A DNA stretch of 36,354 bases from Hymenobacter sp. (GTDB taxonomy: Bacteria > Bacteroidota > Bacteroidia > Cytophagales > Hymenobacteraceae): NCBI GenBank assembly GCA_025353905.1, contig JANXNW010000016.1, positions 1-36,354 of the forward strand. The letters run 5' to 3'. Position 1 is the stretch's first letter; each line of letters begins with the position of its first letter. The notes beneath the pieces were generated by a model. The model worked only from the letters and a program-made list of their open reading frames with translations. It had not been told where the DNA came from and searched no databases. The position numbers were made by a program, and so were the translations under genes. This document shows, piece after piece, positions 7,912 through 15,794 of the stretch.

Positions 7912-8664
7912 CTACCCGGCCGGACGCATGCCGGCACCAGTCACGGGCAGCGCGCCGGTGTTTCCGGCCGTGGCCGTTTGGGCCGTGGTCGTTCTGGCCC
8001 CCGCTTCGCGCAACACCAGCGCGGCCACGGCCCCGCCGTAGTAGTGCCGCCGCCAGGCCGGGCGCAGCCCGAGCGCGGCCAGCGCCGCCGGCCAGGGCGG
8101 CAACTGCCGCACTTGCAGGCCGCTCATGAGCCGAAAAAACCAGTACATCGCCGCCAGCAGCGCCCGTCGCCAGCCCCGGCGGGCGGGGCGGAAGTCGGCC
8201 ACCAGCCAGGGTGCGCCGGGTTGCCGGGCCGCGTCGAGCCGGGCCAGGGCGGCCGGCAGCTCAGCCGCCGAAAAGCAGTCGAGCACGAAAAACGTGATGA
8301 GCACGTCGAACCGCTCGTCGGGGTGCAGGTCGGCCAGGTCAGCTTCGGTGCCCTGGCGCAGCTCCAGGGCTGCGCCGGGCGGCACGGGGTGGCGACGCAG
8401 CCGGGCGCGGGTGCGGGCCAGCATTCCGTCCGAGGCTTCGAGGTAGAGCACCCGCGCGCCGGGGCATTGCCGCCAGATATCGGCCAGCAGCCAGCCCGTG
8501 CCGCCGCCCAGCACCAGCACCCGCGGAGCTGAGTTGAGGGCCCGAGCCGGCAGCCCCGCCGCCAGCGCCGCCCGCTGCGCCCGCCGCAGCGCCGACCCAA
8601 ACACGAGGCCCGCCAGCAGGTCGTACACGCCGGCCACCCGGCCAAAGTCAGCGGAAACAGGCAT
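7912..8664 (-). CDS. Class I SAM-dependent methyltransferase
   Basis: 250 residues from ATG 8664. The frame is open for another 138 codons upstream, but that stretch lies antisense to the tRNA-Leu and carries no recognisable domain, so the internal ATG is chosen. Motif I for S-adenosylmethionine binding is VLVLGGGTG at about 49-57, followed by LYLEASDGML (acidic residue contacting the ribose) and a later DVLITFFVLD strand. A short hydrophobic stretch (ALLAAMYWFF) and a Thr/Ala-rich tail follow. Substrate is unknown; ubiquinone/menaquinone- or lipid-type methyltransferases look similar. It stands alone, divergent from the tRNA gene. Confidence 0.85.
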   Translation of the reverse strand: MPVSADFGRVAGVYDLLAGLVFGSALRRAQRAALAAGLPARALNSAPRVLVLGGGTGWLLADIWRQCPGARVLYLEASDGMLARTRARLRRHPVPPGAALELRQGTEADLADLHPDERFDVLITFFVLDCFSAAELPAALARLDAARQPGAPWLVADFRPARRGWRRALLAAMYWFFRLMSGLQVRQLPPWPAALAALGLRPAWRRHYYGGAVAALVLREAGARTTTAQTATAGNTGALPVTGAGMRPAG

Positions 8665-8777
8665 GAAGCGGGTAATGAAAAGTCCGGATGCGGGTTGTCG
8701 ACTGAAATTACCAGCCTGAAAAACAGCCGCCAACGGCTTGTTTGAAGTGGTCCTACGTAAAAATATGCGCCTGGCGC

Positions 8778-8809
8778 TTGCGTTCGGTTCCGCGAGCAGC
8801 GTATCTTTG
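8778..8809 (+). promoter_or_regulatory. Promoter of tRNA-Leu
   Basis: TTG at 8778-8780 and TATCTTTG at 8802-8809 match the Bacteroidota sigma consensus TTG / TAnnTTTG with a 21-base spacer, inside the usual range. It points at the tRNA gene, with roughly 50 bases of leader to be trimmed. This is the best complete promoter in the window. Confidence 0.75.
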
Positions 8810-8863
8810 CGCTCCCAAACGGCAATCCCCGGCTCGCAGCCGGGCTTGCGATTGGGAAAAGCT

Positions 8864-8945
8864 GCGCTTGTGGCGAAATTGGTAGACGCGCTGTCTTCAG
8901 GCGGCAGTTCCGCAAGGTGTGGGAGTTCGAGTCTCCCCGAGCGCA
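8864..8945 (+). tRNA. tRNA-Leu (anticodon CAG)
   Basis: A cloverleaf can be drawn by hand: acceptor GCGCTTG pairs with CGAGCGC (one G-U), the D arm carries AAATTGGTAGA, the anticodon stem CTGTC/GGCAG closes the loop TTCAGGC with anticodon CAG, a long variable arm follows as expected for class II leucine tRNA, and the T arm GGGAG-TTCGAGT-CTCCC is canonical. Discriminator base A is at 8945; CCA is not encoded. A consensus promoter precedes it and an intrinsic terminator follows. Confidence 0.95.
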
Positions 8946-8960
8946 CGTTTGTTCTGAGTG

Positions 8961-8992
8961 AAAAGCCAGCCCGTAATGGGTTGGCTTTTTTG
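8961..8992 (+). terminator. Intrinsic terminator of tRNA-Leu
   Basis: Stem AAAAGCCAGCCC pairs with GGGTTGGCTTTT (one G-U pair) around the loop GTAAT, followed by a T run. Confidence 0.85.
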
Positions 8993-8995
8993 TTG

Positions 8996-9137
8996 TAAAA
9001 CGGAGTGGCACTCCGCTTTGCCGCGCAGCGGCAGGCCGGGTCCGGTGCGCCCGTCTGACAAGCCTGACAGCTCAACAAGCCGTCCTGACTTTAATTTGTC
9101 GCGGCGCGGCGAATGAACGGAGTACCACTCCGTTTTA
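8996..9137. repeat. 142-base element with self-palindromic inverted ends
   Basis: The ends are 20-base inverted repeats with one mismatch (left TAAAACGGAGTGGCACTCCG, 8996-9015; right 9118-9137). Each end is also a palindrome by itself (CGGAGT-GGC-ACTCCG and CGGAGT-ACC-ACTCCG). Next to both ends, GC-rich tracts (GCCGCGC and its complement GCGGCGC) extend the inverted repeat imperfectly. There is no ORF of note inside. It ends 12 bases before the PAP2 start codon, so it forms that gene's 5' region. Confidence 0.7.
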
Positions 9138-9149
9138 CGGTGCTCTCCC

Positions 9150-9827
9150 ATGCCCATCCCCGCCGTGCCGCCCGCTGCCACCCCGCGCCGGGCGCGTCTG
9201 CCGCCGCTGCTCACGGCCGAGCTCATCGTGGGGGCCGCTTTGTTCGTGGCCGCGTTCGGGGTGTTTTTTTACCTGACGCGGGTTGTGTTCGGGCAGCATT
9301 CGGCCACGTTCGACAACTGGGGCTTTGCCCAGGCCGACCGGCTGCGGGCGGTCGTGCCCGGCCTGACGGGCTGGGTGCGGAGGCTCACGTTTTTCGGGTC
9401 GGCAGGGTTTTTCGTGCCGGCCAGCCTGCTCGGAGCGCTGCTGCTGCGCCGCCGTGGCCACGGCCGCTACGCCACAGAATTGCTGTTGAGCATGGGCGGC
9501 GGGCTGGTGCTCAACGAGCTGCTCAAAGCCTGGTTCCAGCGGCCCCGGCCCACGTCGGCGCTGCTTTATCAATACGGGCTGAGCTTTCCGAGCGGCCACG
9601 CCATGCTGAGCGTGGCTTTTTACGGCTGCCTGGCCTGGTTGGCGGTGCAGCACGGCCGCCGTCACCGTTGGGCCTGGGCGCTGGCGGCCGTCGCCTGGGC
9701 CGGGCTCATCGGCCTCACGCGGGTGTATCTGCACGTGCATTACCCCACCGACGTGGTGGCCGGCTGGGCGGGCGGGGCCGCCTGGTTGGTGCTGCTGCGG
9801 GCCGGGGTGCGGGTTTTTTGGCGGTGA
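9150..9827 (+). CDS. PAP2-superfamily membrane phosphatase
   Basis: 225 residues from ATG 9150. All three motifs of the type-2 phosphatidic acid phosphatase family are present: K126-x6-R133-P134, PSGH at 147-150 (catalytic-cycle histidine 150), and R191-x5-H197-x3-D201 (nucleophile histidine 197; the usual leading Ser is Thr190). Five to six membrane segments surround them. Such enzymes dephosphorylate lipid phosphates, for example undecaprenyl pyrophosphate, phosphatidylglycerophosphate or lipid A, at the outer face of the inner membrane; which one cannot be told. The gene converges with the GAF gene, with a perfect hairpin between the stops. Confidence 0.92.
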   Translation: MPIPAVPPAATPRRARLPPLLTAELIVGAALFVAAFGVFFYLTRVVFGQHSATFDNWGFAQADRLRAVVPGLTGWVRRLTFFGSAGFFVPASLLGALLLRRRGHGRYATELLLSMGGGLVLNELLKAWFQRPRPTSALLYQYGLSFPSGHAMLSVAFYGCLAWLAVQHGRRHRWAWALAAVAWAGLIGLTRVYLHVHYPTDVVAGWAGGAAWLVLLRAGVRVFWR

Positions 9828-9837
9828 GCCGTGTGGG

Positions 9838-9908
9838 ACGCAGCCTTTGCTGCGTCGGGCACCTGGCTGGTTGTCGCCGCTCAACGATTAACGCAGCAAA
9901 GGCTGCGT
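9838..9908. repeat. Hairpin with self-palindromic arms between convergent genes
   Basis: ACGCAGCCTTTGCTGCGT (9838-9855) and its exact reverse complement (9891-9908) are 18-base inverted repeats around a 35-base loop. Each arm alone also folds (ACGCAGC-CTTT-GCTGCGT). The element starts 11 bases after the PAP2 stop and ends two bases before the stop of the convergent GAF gene, a position suiting a bidirectional terminator, although there is no T run. Confidence 0.85.
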
Positions 9909-9909
9909 T

Positions 9910-12291
9910 CTACAGCTTCACCCGCACACGCAGAGCCAGCAGGCCCTTAACGCCCTGCAACTCCTCCAGCTCCAGCTCTTCTACGCCGGGCTCCAGCAAC
10001 TCGCGGTCGAGTAGGTAGTCGAGGTAGTCGCGGTACTCGGCGGCTTCGCGGGGCTGCGAATACACCAGGGCCAGCTGGCCGGGCTGGGTGAGGCGCTCGC
10101 CGCTGCCCGCCACGGTGGCCTTGTCGATGCGCTTCTTAATTATCTCGTAGCGAATGTTATACGCGCCGTCCACGTCGAATTGGCGCTCATCCTGCCGAAA
10201 CCGGATGCTCAGCGGCTGCGTGTGAATGAGCAGCAGCTGGGTAGTGTCGAGCGGCACGGGCAGCTCGGCGCGCAATGCGTGGGTGCGGCGCGTGATTTCG
10301 ACCATCGTCAGCAACTGCCACAGGCGCAGGTCTTTGAGCAGCTCCAAATTGAAGGCCCGGCCCCGCACCAGGCTGGTCCCGACGTACATATTAAATTCTA
10401 CTCCATCGGTTTTCAGGCGTTGGAAGTAGTGCGGAAACAGGGCCTGAGCTTTCGTCTCTTCCTCGTCGAGGTAGTCGGCGATGGTGTCGTTGAGGCGCGT
10501 TACGCTGGCCTCGAAGTCGCGGCGGCGCTCGTAGAGAATGCCCAGGCGCGGGTCCAGGCGCTGCCAGTAGTCGGCCAGAACGGGGCGCAGCTCGGGCGTG
10601 TGCTGGCCCAAGTGCTCAAACAGCGGCTCGATTTCGGTGCGCAGCGAGTCGTAGATGCTCACCTCGTCGCCGCTGATAATGCCCGCGCGCAGGCGGCGCA
10701 GGTGCTTACTCACGAAGAGGCGCAACTCGTGGAGCAGCGGCTGCGGTTGCACCTCGGCAGCACGCCTGAGCACCCGGTCGGCCAGCGAAAGGTGCTCGAT
10801 GAGGTCGGCTTGGATGGCCTCGCTGCGAGCCACGCTGGAGCCCCGAATGTCGCAGCTGCCGTGCAGCGGATACACGTCCTCGAATACGATGGCTTCCATC
10901 TCGGCCTGGCGGTTGCCGGCCTCGTGCTGAGCCAGCAGCCGCCGGGCCGCGTCGTTGAAGCGCCACTCCATAGTGGGGTGAATGGCCGTGAATTTCTCCT
11001 TGATTACGGCCTGGATGCGGGTTTCCAGGTCTTCGGCGTTGCGCTTGACGGCCACCGCAAACAAGGGCACGAGCGGGGCCACGAGCTCGAGGTCAAACTC
11101 GTCGAGGTCGCCGGCCTGGGGCGCGCCCAGCTCCAGCAGGCCCACCGTGTCGGGGCCGTAGGGCAGGGCCGCCAGAATGGCCGAGCGGATGCCCAGCCCG
11201 AGCATCTGCTGGCGCAGCCCCTCGGGCAGCTCGGGCGCGGCGGCCACGTCGGCCAGCACCAGCGGGCGGCCCCCGGCCAGCAGCCGCCCGTAAAGCGCGC
11301 CAAACTCGTCTTCCAGCGGCAGGCCGCGCAGCTGCCTGGTCAGAAAGCTGTGGTTTAGCTGCGGGCCGAAGTCCACGAAAGCCCGCGCGCGCTCGTCGTA
11401 GGCGGCGATGCCCACCTGCAAGGCCGGCCGCGCAAACAGCACCCGCAGCTTTTCCTGAATCTGCTCCAGCCGGGCCGAGGTTTGCAGCACGTCGTGCTCC
11501 AGCAGGTCGTATTTTAATTCTGAAAGCGTTTCCTGGGTAGTGACATCCACGAGCTGGAGCACGTTAAACCCTTCAAAAACAAAGTGCTCGGGGGGCAGCA
11601 GCGTCCGCCACAGGGCCGGGCGATGGCCGTTGCGCAGCAGCTCGCGCACCTGCTCGGGACTGAGCACGGGCTTGTCGCCGCGCACCCGCACCCGCACGAA
11701 GGTTGAGTCCACGCTCAGCCCATAGTGGCGGTAGAGGCCGATGCGGTAGTCGGGCACGGTGATGATAAACGCGCCCGTCTCGGGCACGTCGGCCCCGTAC
11801 TCGCGGCTGAGAATGAGCCAGTAGGCGAGGCGCGTGAGCTGGGCCTCGAAGCCGGCCAGGTCCACGTTGAGCGGCTGCTTGATGGTCTGGTCGTCGCGGC
11901 CCAGCAGCACTTCCGCGAAGCGGGACGTCGCCTGAAAGCACTGCCGCCTGAACGGCACCACGGCCCCGCTCAGGGCGGTGGCGGCGGTGGCCGGGGCCAC
12001 CACGGCCAGCATAAGCAGGGCCAGCAGGTCGGGGCATTCGGCTAGGGCTCCGGGGCCGGGCAGCGGGCCGCGGCAGGTGCCGGCCTGCGCCACCTGCTGG
12101 CCGATGGTGCGGGCCAGGCGCGCCACGCCGGCGTTGGGGTCGGCCTCGCGCGCCTGCCAGTAGGCGATGAGCGGCTCCAGGCTCAGGTGCGTCTCAAACG
12201 GAAAGCCGGTGGGCGCGGGCTCAGTATCAGTTACAACCGCAACCATAGCCACTGGTGGCAAGTCGGCAGCGGTGGTCACGGAAGGCGGCAT
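9910..12291 (-). CDS. GAF-domain protein, function unknown
   Basis: 793 residues from ATG 12291; an in-frame GTG nine codons upstream is an alternative start. The N-terminal third shows no family I recognise. A GAF-like sensor domain lies in the middle (about 285-420; GRPLVLADVAAAPELPEGL and the strand SAILAALPYGPDTVGLLEL). The C-terminal part is mostly helical with charged heptads. No kinase, cyclase, EAL or DNA-binding output domain is visible, so signal and output are unknown. The start is 30 bases after the stop of the lipoprotein gene at 12322-12924, so both are probably one transcript. Confidence 0.8.
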   Translation of the reverse strand: MPPSVTTAADLPPVAMVAVVTDTEPAPTGFPFETHLSLEPLIAYWQAREADPNAGVARLARTIGQQVAQAGTCRGPLPGPGALAECPDLLALLMLAVVAPATAATALSGAVVPFRRQCFQATSRFAEVLLGRDDQTIKQPLNVDLAGFEAQLTRLAYWLILSREYGADVPETGAFIITVPDYRIGLYRHYGLSVDSTFVRVRVRGDKPVLSPEQVRELLRNGHRPALWRTLLPPEHFVFEGFNVLQLVDVTTQETLSELKYDLLEHDVLQTSARLEQIQEKLRVLFARPALQVGIAAYDERARAFVDFGPQLNHSFLTRQLRGLPLEDEFGALYGRLLAGGRPLVLADVAAAPELPEGLRQQMLGLGIRSAILAALPYGPDTVGLLELGAPQAGDLDEFDLELVAPLVPLFAVAVKRNAEDLETRIQAVIKEKFTAIHPTMEWRFNDAARRLLAQHEAGNRQAEMEAIVFEDVYPLHGSCDIRGSSVARSEAIQADLIEHLSLADRVLRRAAEVQPQPLLHELRLFVSKHLRRLRAGIISGDEVSIYDSLRTEIEPLFEHLGQHTPELRPVLADYWQRLDPRLGILYERRRDFEASVTRLNDTIADYLDEEETKAQALFPHYFQRLKTDGVEFNMYVGTSLVRGRAFNLELLKDLRLWQLLTMVEITRRTHALRAELPVPLDTTQLLLIHTQPLSIRFRQDERQFDVDGAYNIRYEIIKKRIDKATVAGSGERLTQPGQLALVYSQPREAAEYRDYLDYLLDRELLEPGVEELELEELQGVKGLLALRVRVKL

Positions 12292-12321
12292 GAGGGAGCG
12301 CGGGAGAGGGCCAGGCACGAG

Positions 12322-12924
12322 TCAGGGGCGCTTGAAGAGCAGGGGCTGGGGCGTGCCGCCGGTTTCGGTGAGGTCTTCCGGAGACGCGGCGGGCTTGCCG
12401 GTCAGAAACACCCGCTTGGCCGTATTCTGGTAGCAGCTGCAGCAGCCGTCGCCTTTGAATTGGCCGCGCAGCTGCACCGAATCCAGGGCCAGCACGTAGC
12501 GGGCGCGCGGCCGGCCGCGCTCGTAAGGGGCCACCAGCAGTGCGTAGCCGAAGTCACTGAGCTTGCGCGTGGGGCCGCTCGCCGGAAAGGGCGACGTGTT
12601 GCTCAGAATGACCAGGCTGGTCGTGTCGCGCGGGTTGAGCCGCGCCAGCCGGGGCAGGTACGCGCTGTTGCGGCGCAACGGCCGGCGCAGGGCGATGGAG
12701 TCCGTAGCCCGCTTGCTCAGCGGCCGGGCTTTGCTGTAGCGCAGCAAATACACCGTATCGATGTCTGTGTCGCTGAATACCTTGCCGCGCAGCGGGTCCT
12801 GGTTGAGCTGGAAGTAGATGGCATCCTCCGGCAAATCCTGGCAGTTGCAGGTGTTGTTAGCGCAGCAGCCAGCCAACGCGGCCAACCCGAACGAAAGCAA
12901 AAAACAGCGCAGCAGGGTCTTCAT
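12322..12924 (-). CDS. Lipoprotein with GDGCCSCY motif
   Basis: 200 residues from ATG 12924. The signal peptide ends in the lipobox LAGC (lipidated Cys at about 20), then a cysteine-rich patch (CCANNTCNC). Near the C-terminus is GDGCCSCYQNTAKRVF. The lipoprotein encoded at 24556-25188 has a matching GTGCPSCYFDFENGRI in the same relative position, so the two look like distant members of one family. No catalytic motif is recognised. Placement at the outer membrane is expected for a Bacteroidota lipoprotein but not shown. On the minus strand a CATCTTTG box (12978-12971) upstream matches TAnnTTTG at seven of eight positions. Confidence 0.8.
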   Translation of the reverse strand: MKTLLRCFLLSFGLAALAGCCANNTCNCQDLPEDAIYFQLNQDPLRGKVFSDTDIDTVYLLRYSKARPLSKRATDSIALRRPLRRNSAYLPRLARLNPRDTTSLVILSNTSPFPASGPTRKLSDFGYALLVAPYERGRPRARYVLALDSVQLRGQFKGDGCCSCYQNTAKRVFLTGKPAASPEDLTETGGTPQPLLFKRP

Positions 12925-12993
12925 GGTGGGGCACCAGGTCCAGGTTGGGGCCGGAAGTGGAGCCGGGCGGCAAAGATGCGGCGGCGGGTGGAT

Positions 12994-14040
12994 TTAGCGG
13001 TAGCGGCGGCGGTGGTGGGCCAGCGCTTTGCCCGGCCCGCGCTGCGGGGTGCGCTTGCGGAGCAGCGGCTTTTTGGCGGCTTTGGCCGGAGCGCGGTGTC
13101 TGACAGCTGGTTTGGCGGCCGGCTTGGTTGCCGGTTTGGCCGCCGATTTGACGGCTTGCCGGGCAACCTGCTTATCGGCAGCGGCTTTTTCGGCGAGGGC
13201 GCGGTCGGCGGCGGTTTTGGGGGCGGTTTTGGTGGCGGCTTGCTCGGCCAGGGCTTTGGCGGCGGTGGTGCGGTCGGCGTTGGCTTTACCGGCCAGGGCT
13301 TTTTCGGCTAGGGCGCGGTCGCGAGTGGCGGCCCGCTCAGTGGCGGCCCGCTCGCGGGTGGCCCGGCCGGCTTCGGCGGCGGGCGGCAGGGTGGGGGTGG
13401 CCACTTCGCCGCCGGCCAGCAGCAGCGGCCGCAAGCGCCGGGCGGCCGAGTCGAGCTGCGGCCGAATCTGGTTCAGCGCCTCGTGCAGGGCCAGCACGTC
13501 GGCCAGGCGCGGCGCTTCGGTCTGCGAATAGCCGTGGTACATGGCCACTTTCACGTTCGAGGTGCCCCGGCCCGAGTACGTGCCCAGCAGGTCGCCGTTG
13601 GCGTTCATCACCTGCACGTCGGCCTGAATGTCGGTCTTGTACCATTCCAGGGGCGCGCCCAATATGCTGGGCATCATCATGGTAGCTACCTGCGCCGCTT
13701 GCAGGCTGCGGCCGGTGCGGGTGGTGTGCACCTGGTTCACTACCAGCCGCACGTAGCCAAACGTAGCCGTGTCGGTCGGCTCCAGCACGTTCTGTTTGAG
13801 CTCGGCCTGAAATAATTTGAGTGGGTCGTCGGGCAGCGCGCCGTCGTTCATGGCCAGCGGGCCGGGGTCGGCGGTTACTTCCAGAGCGGGCAGGCGGCGG
13901 CTGATGGTGGCCGAGGGCGTCACCGGAAACAAGCTCTTCGCCGATTTGCACGAGGCCAGGCCCGAAAAAGCCAGCGCGGCTACACTCAGCGTAGAAAGAG
14001 ATAAGTTAAAAAATCGGAAGGACATAAATCGGAAGGACAT
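12994..14040 (-). CDS. Lipoprotein with Ala/Lys-rich histone-like tail
   Basis: 348 residues from ATG 14040, or 343 from the ATG at 14025 because the first five codons are duplicated. The signal peptide ends with lipobox LASC (Cys about 31). Residues about 50-215 form a beta-rich domain (FGYVRLVVNQVHTTRTGRSL, then YSGRGTSNVKVAMYHGYSQ) similar in feel to DUF4410-type lipoproteins; that is a guess. From about 225 the protein is a repetitive Ala/Lys/Arg/Thr tail (RAATERAATRDRALAEKAL, then KPAAKPA repeats) ending in a very basic stretch with HHRRRYR. A basic, H1-like tail on a lipoprotein is odd; it could bind peptidoglycan, polyanionic envelope sugars or extracellular DNA. It is separated by 69 bases from the next lipoprotein gene. 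Confidence 0.78.
   Translation of the reverse strand: MSFRFMSFRFFNLSLSTLSVAALAFSGLASCKSAKSLFPVTPSATISRRLPALEVTADPGPLAMNDGALPDDPLKLFQAELKQNVLEPTDTATFGYVRLVVNQVHTTRTGRSLQAAQVATMMMPSILGAPLEWYKTDIQADVQVMNANGDLLGTYSGRGTSNVKVAMYHGYSQTEAPRLADVLALHEALNQIRPQLDSAARRLRPLLLAGGEVATPTLPPAAEAGRATRERAATERAATRDRALAEKALAGKANADRTTAAKALAEQAATKTAPKTAADRALAEKAAADKQVARQAVKSAAKPATKPAAKPAVRHRAPAKAAKKPLLRKRTPQRGPGKALAHHRRRYR
14011..14040. repeat. 15-base tandem duplication containing the start codon
   Basis: AAATCGGAAGGACAT occurs twice back to back (14011-14025, 14026-14040). On the minus strand each copy begins with ATG, giving MSFRF twice and two in-frame start codons. Confidence 0.95.
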
Positions 14041-14259
14041 AGAAAGCAGGAAAATAAAACAGTCTTTTTTAAACTATGCAAAGAACCAATTTAGTATTGC
14101 ACCGAAAAGAACCCGTCGAACCCTTATCGTCAGTCTAAGATAAGTCTCGAAAATTAAACAATGGACCAGCTTAGCTACTCAGACCGGGTCGGGTCATCAA
14201 AAAAATAACCCCTTCACAATGTTTCGAGTAGTCTGAGCCTGAATTGTACTCCAGACAGA

Positions 14260-15708
14260 CTAGTGACCCGCCAGGGTCAGGGCTTCGGCGGCTACTGTCG
14301 GGGCCACGTAGTCATCTACGAACTCGCCCTCCCAGCGCGCCACCACGGCCGAAGCCAGGCAGTTGCCGAGCACGTTCACCGCCGTGCGGGCCATGTCCAT
14401 GAGCGCGTCGATGCCCAGGATGATGAATACCGGCCAGGCCGGCAGATTGAACGAGGCCACCGTAGCGAGCAGGATTACGAGCGAGGCGCGCGGCACCCCG
14501 GCCACGCCCTTGCTGGTGAGCATGAGCGTAAACACCATCAGTAATTGTTGGCCGAAGCTGAGCGGCACGCCCGCCGCCTGGGCCACAAAGACCGAAGCCA
14601 ACGATAAGTACAGCGTGGTGCCGTCGAGGTTGAACGAGTAGCCCGTGGGCAGTACGAAGGCTACGATGCGGCGCGGTACGCCGATGCTTTCCATCGCTTC
14701 CATCGCGCGGGGCAGCGCCGCCTCGCTGCTGGTGGTGGCGAAGGCAATGCTGACTGGTTCGGCCACCGCCGCCACGAAGCGCCGCAGCGGTAGCCGCGCC
14801 AGCACCGCCACCGGCACCAGCACCAGCAGCACGAACACGATGAGCGCCCCGTAGAGCGTGAGCAGCAGCAGCAACGCGTTGAGCAGTGGCCCCAAACCAA
14901 ATTTGCCCACCGTGTAGGCCAGCGCGCCGCCCACGCCGAGCGGGGCCAGGTACATCACCACGTTGGTGAATTTGAACATGACTTCCGACAAGCTCTCGCA
15001 GACATCGAGCATCACCCGGCGCGAGCGCTCCGGGGTGAGGGCCAGGCCGATGGCGAAGATGATGGCGAACACGACCACTTGCAGTACTTGGCCTTTGGCT
15101 ACCGAATCGGCGATGTTTTCAGGGAAAATGTGCAGGATGATATCGGCCGCCGTTTGCGGGCCAGTGCTGGCCAGCGCCTTCAGCGCCTTGGCTTCGGCTC
15201 CGTTGTTTTCGGCGCGGGCGGCGGCCAGCACGGCTGGCGAAAGCTGTCCGGCGTGGGTGAGGTTGATGGCCGCCAGGCCAATGAATAGGGCGAACGTGGT
15301 GACGACCTCAAAATAAATCAGCGCCTTGAGCCCCATGCGCCCGACCTGCTTGAGGTTGGCGTGGCCGGCGATGCCCACCACGAGCGTGGCGAAAACAAGC
15401 GGCGCGATGATGGTCTTGACCAGTCGCAGAAACACGTCGCTGAGCACCTTCAGGCTCATGGCCAGCTGGGGCGAGTCGTAGCCCAATTCAATGCCGACCA
15501 GCATATTGAATACAATCCAGAGCGTGAGCGAGCTGCGGCGCGCCACCAGAAAACCCACCGCCGCCAGCGCCAGCCAGCGGGCCACCAGCCACAGCGTGAG
15601 CGGCCGCGTATCCGGTATGTTGAGCACCCCCGCGGTGTGGAGCAGGATGGCGAGCAGGCCCCCCAGAAAAGGAAGCAGAAAGAAGATGGTGGCGGCACGG
15701 GACTTCAT
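14260..15708 (-). CDS. Dicarboxylate/amino acid:cation symporter (DAACS family)
   Basis: 482 residues from ATG 15708; an upstream in-frame start would add 14 non-conserved residues. The protein has many membrane segments and the family hallmarks: the serine-rich reentrant loop ATTSSEAALPRAMEAM and the substrate/cation site PTGYSFNLDGTTLY. Relatives (GltP, GltT, DctA) use proton or sodium gradients to import glutamate, aspartate or C4-dicarboxylates across the inner membrane. The N-terminus has extra hydrophobic segments before the usual first helix. The 219 bases downstream (14041-14259) are AT-rich and hold no gene I can support. Confidence 0.93.
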   Translation of the reverse strand: MKSRAATIFFLLPFLGGLLAILLHTAGVLNIPDTRPLTLWLVARWLALAAVGFLVARRSSLTLWIVFNMLVGIELGYDSPQLAMSLKVLSDVFLRLVKTIIAPLVFATLVVGIAGHANLKQVGRMGLKALIYFEVVTTFALFIGLAAINLTHAGQLSPAVLAAARAENNGAEAKALKALASTGPQTAADIILHIFPENIADSVAKGQVLQVVVFAIIFAIGLALTPERSRRVMLDVCESLSEVMFKFTNVVMYLAPLGVGGALAYTVGKFGLGPLLNALLLLLTLYGALIVFVLLVLVPVAVLARLPLRRFVAAVAEPVSIAFATTSSEAALPRAMEAMESIGVPRRIVAFVLPTGYSFNLDGTTLYLSLASVFVAQAAGVPLSFGQQLLMVFTLMLTSKGVAGVPRASLVILLATVASFNLPAWPVFIILGIDALMDMARTAVNVLGNCLASAVVARWEGEFVDDYVAPTVAAEALTLAGH

Positions 15709-15794
15709 GAGCAAGGCTGGGGCGGGAAGAGGGAGCGGATGTCGCCCCAAAGAACGGCAGCCCGGCCGGTTACAGCCGCGTGTTGGGGAGATTT

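Noticed and set aside
8665-9078. N-terminal extension of the methyltransferase frame
   Set aside because: It would run antisense through the tRNA-Leu and its terminator and adds no conserved residues.
8864-9137. tRNA-Leu as an integration site of a genomic island
   Set aside because: The tRNA keeps its own terminator, no integrase is near, and no duplicate of the tRNA 3' end is seen downstream.
14041-14259. Small RNA or gene in the AT-rich gap between lipoprotein and symporter
   Set aside because: CTACTCAGAC and GAGTAGTCTGAG words suggest partial symmetry, but no convincing stem, promoter pair or reading frame could be drawn.
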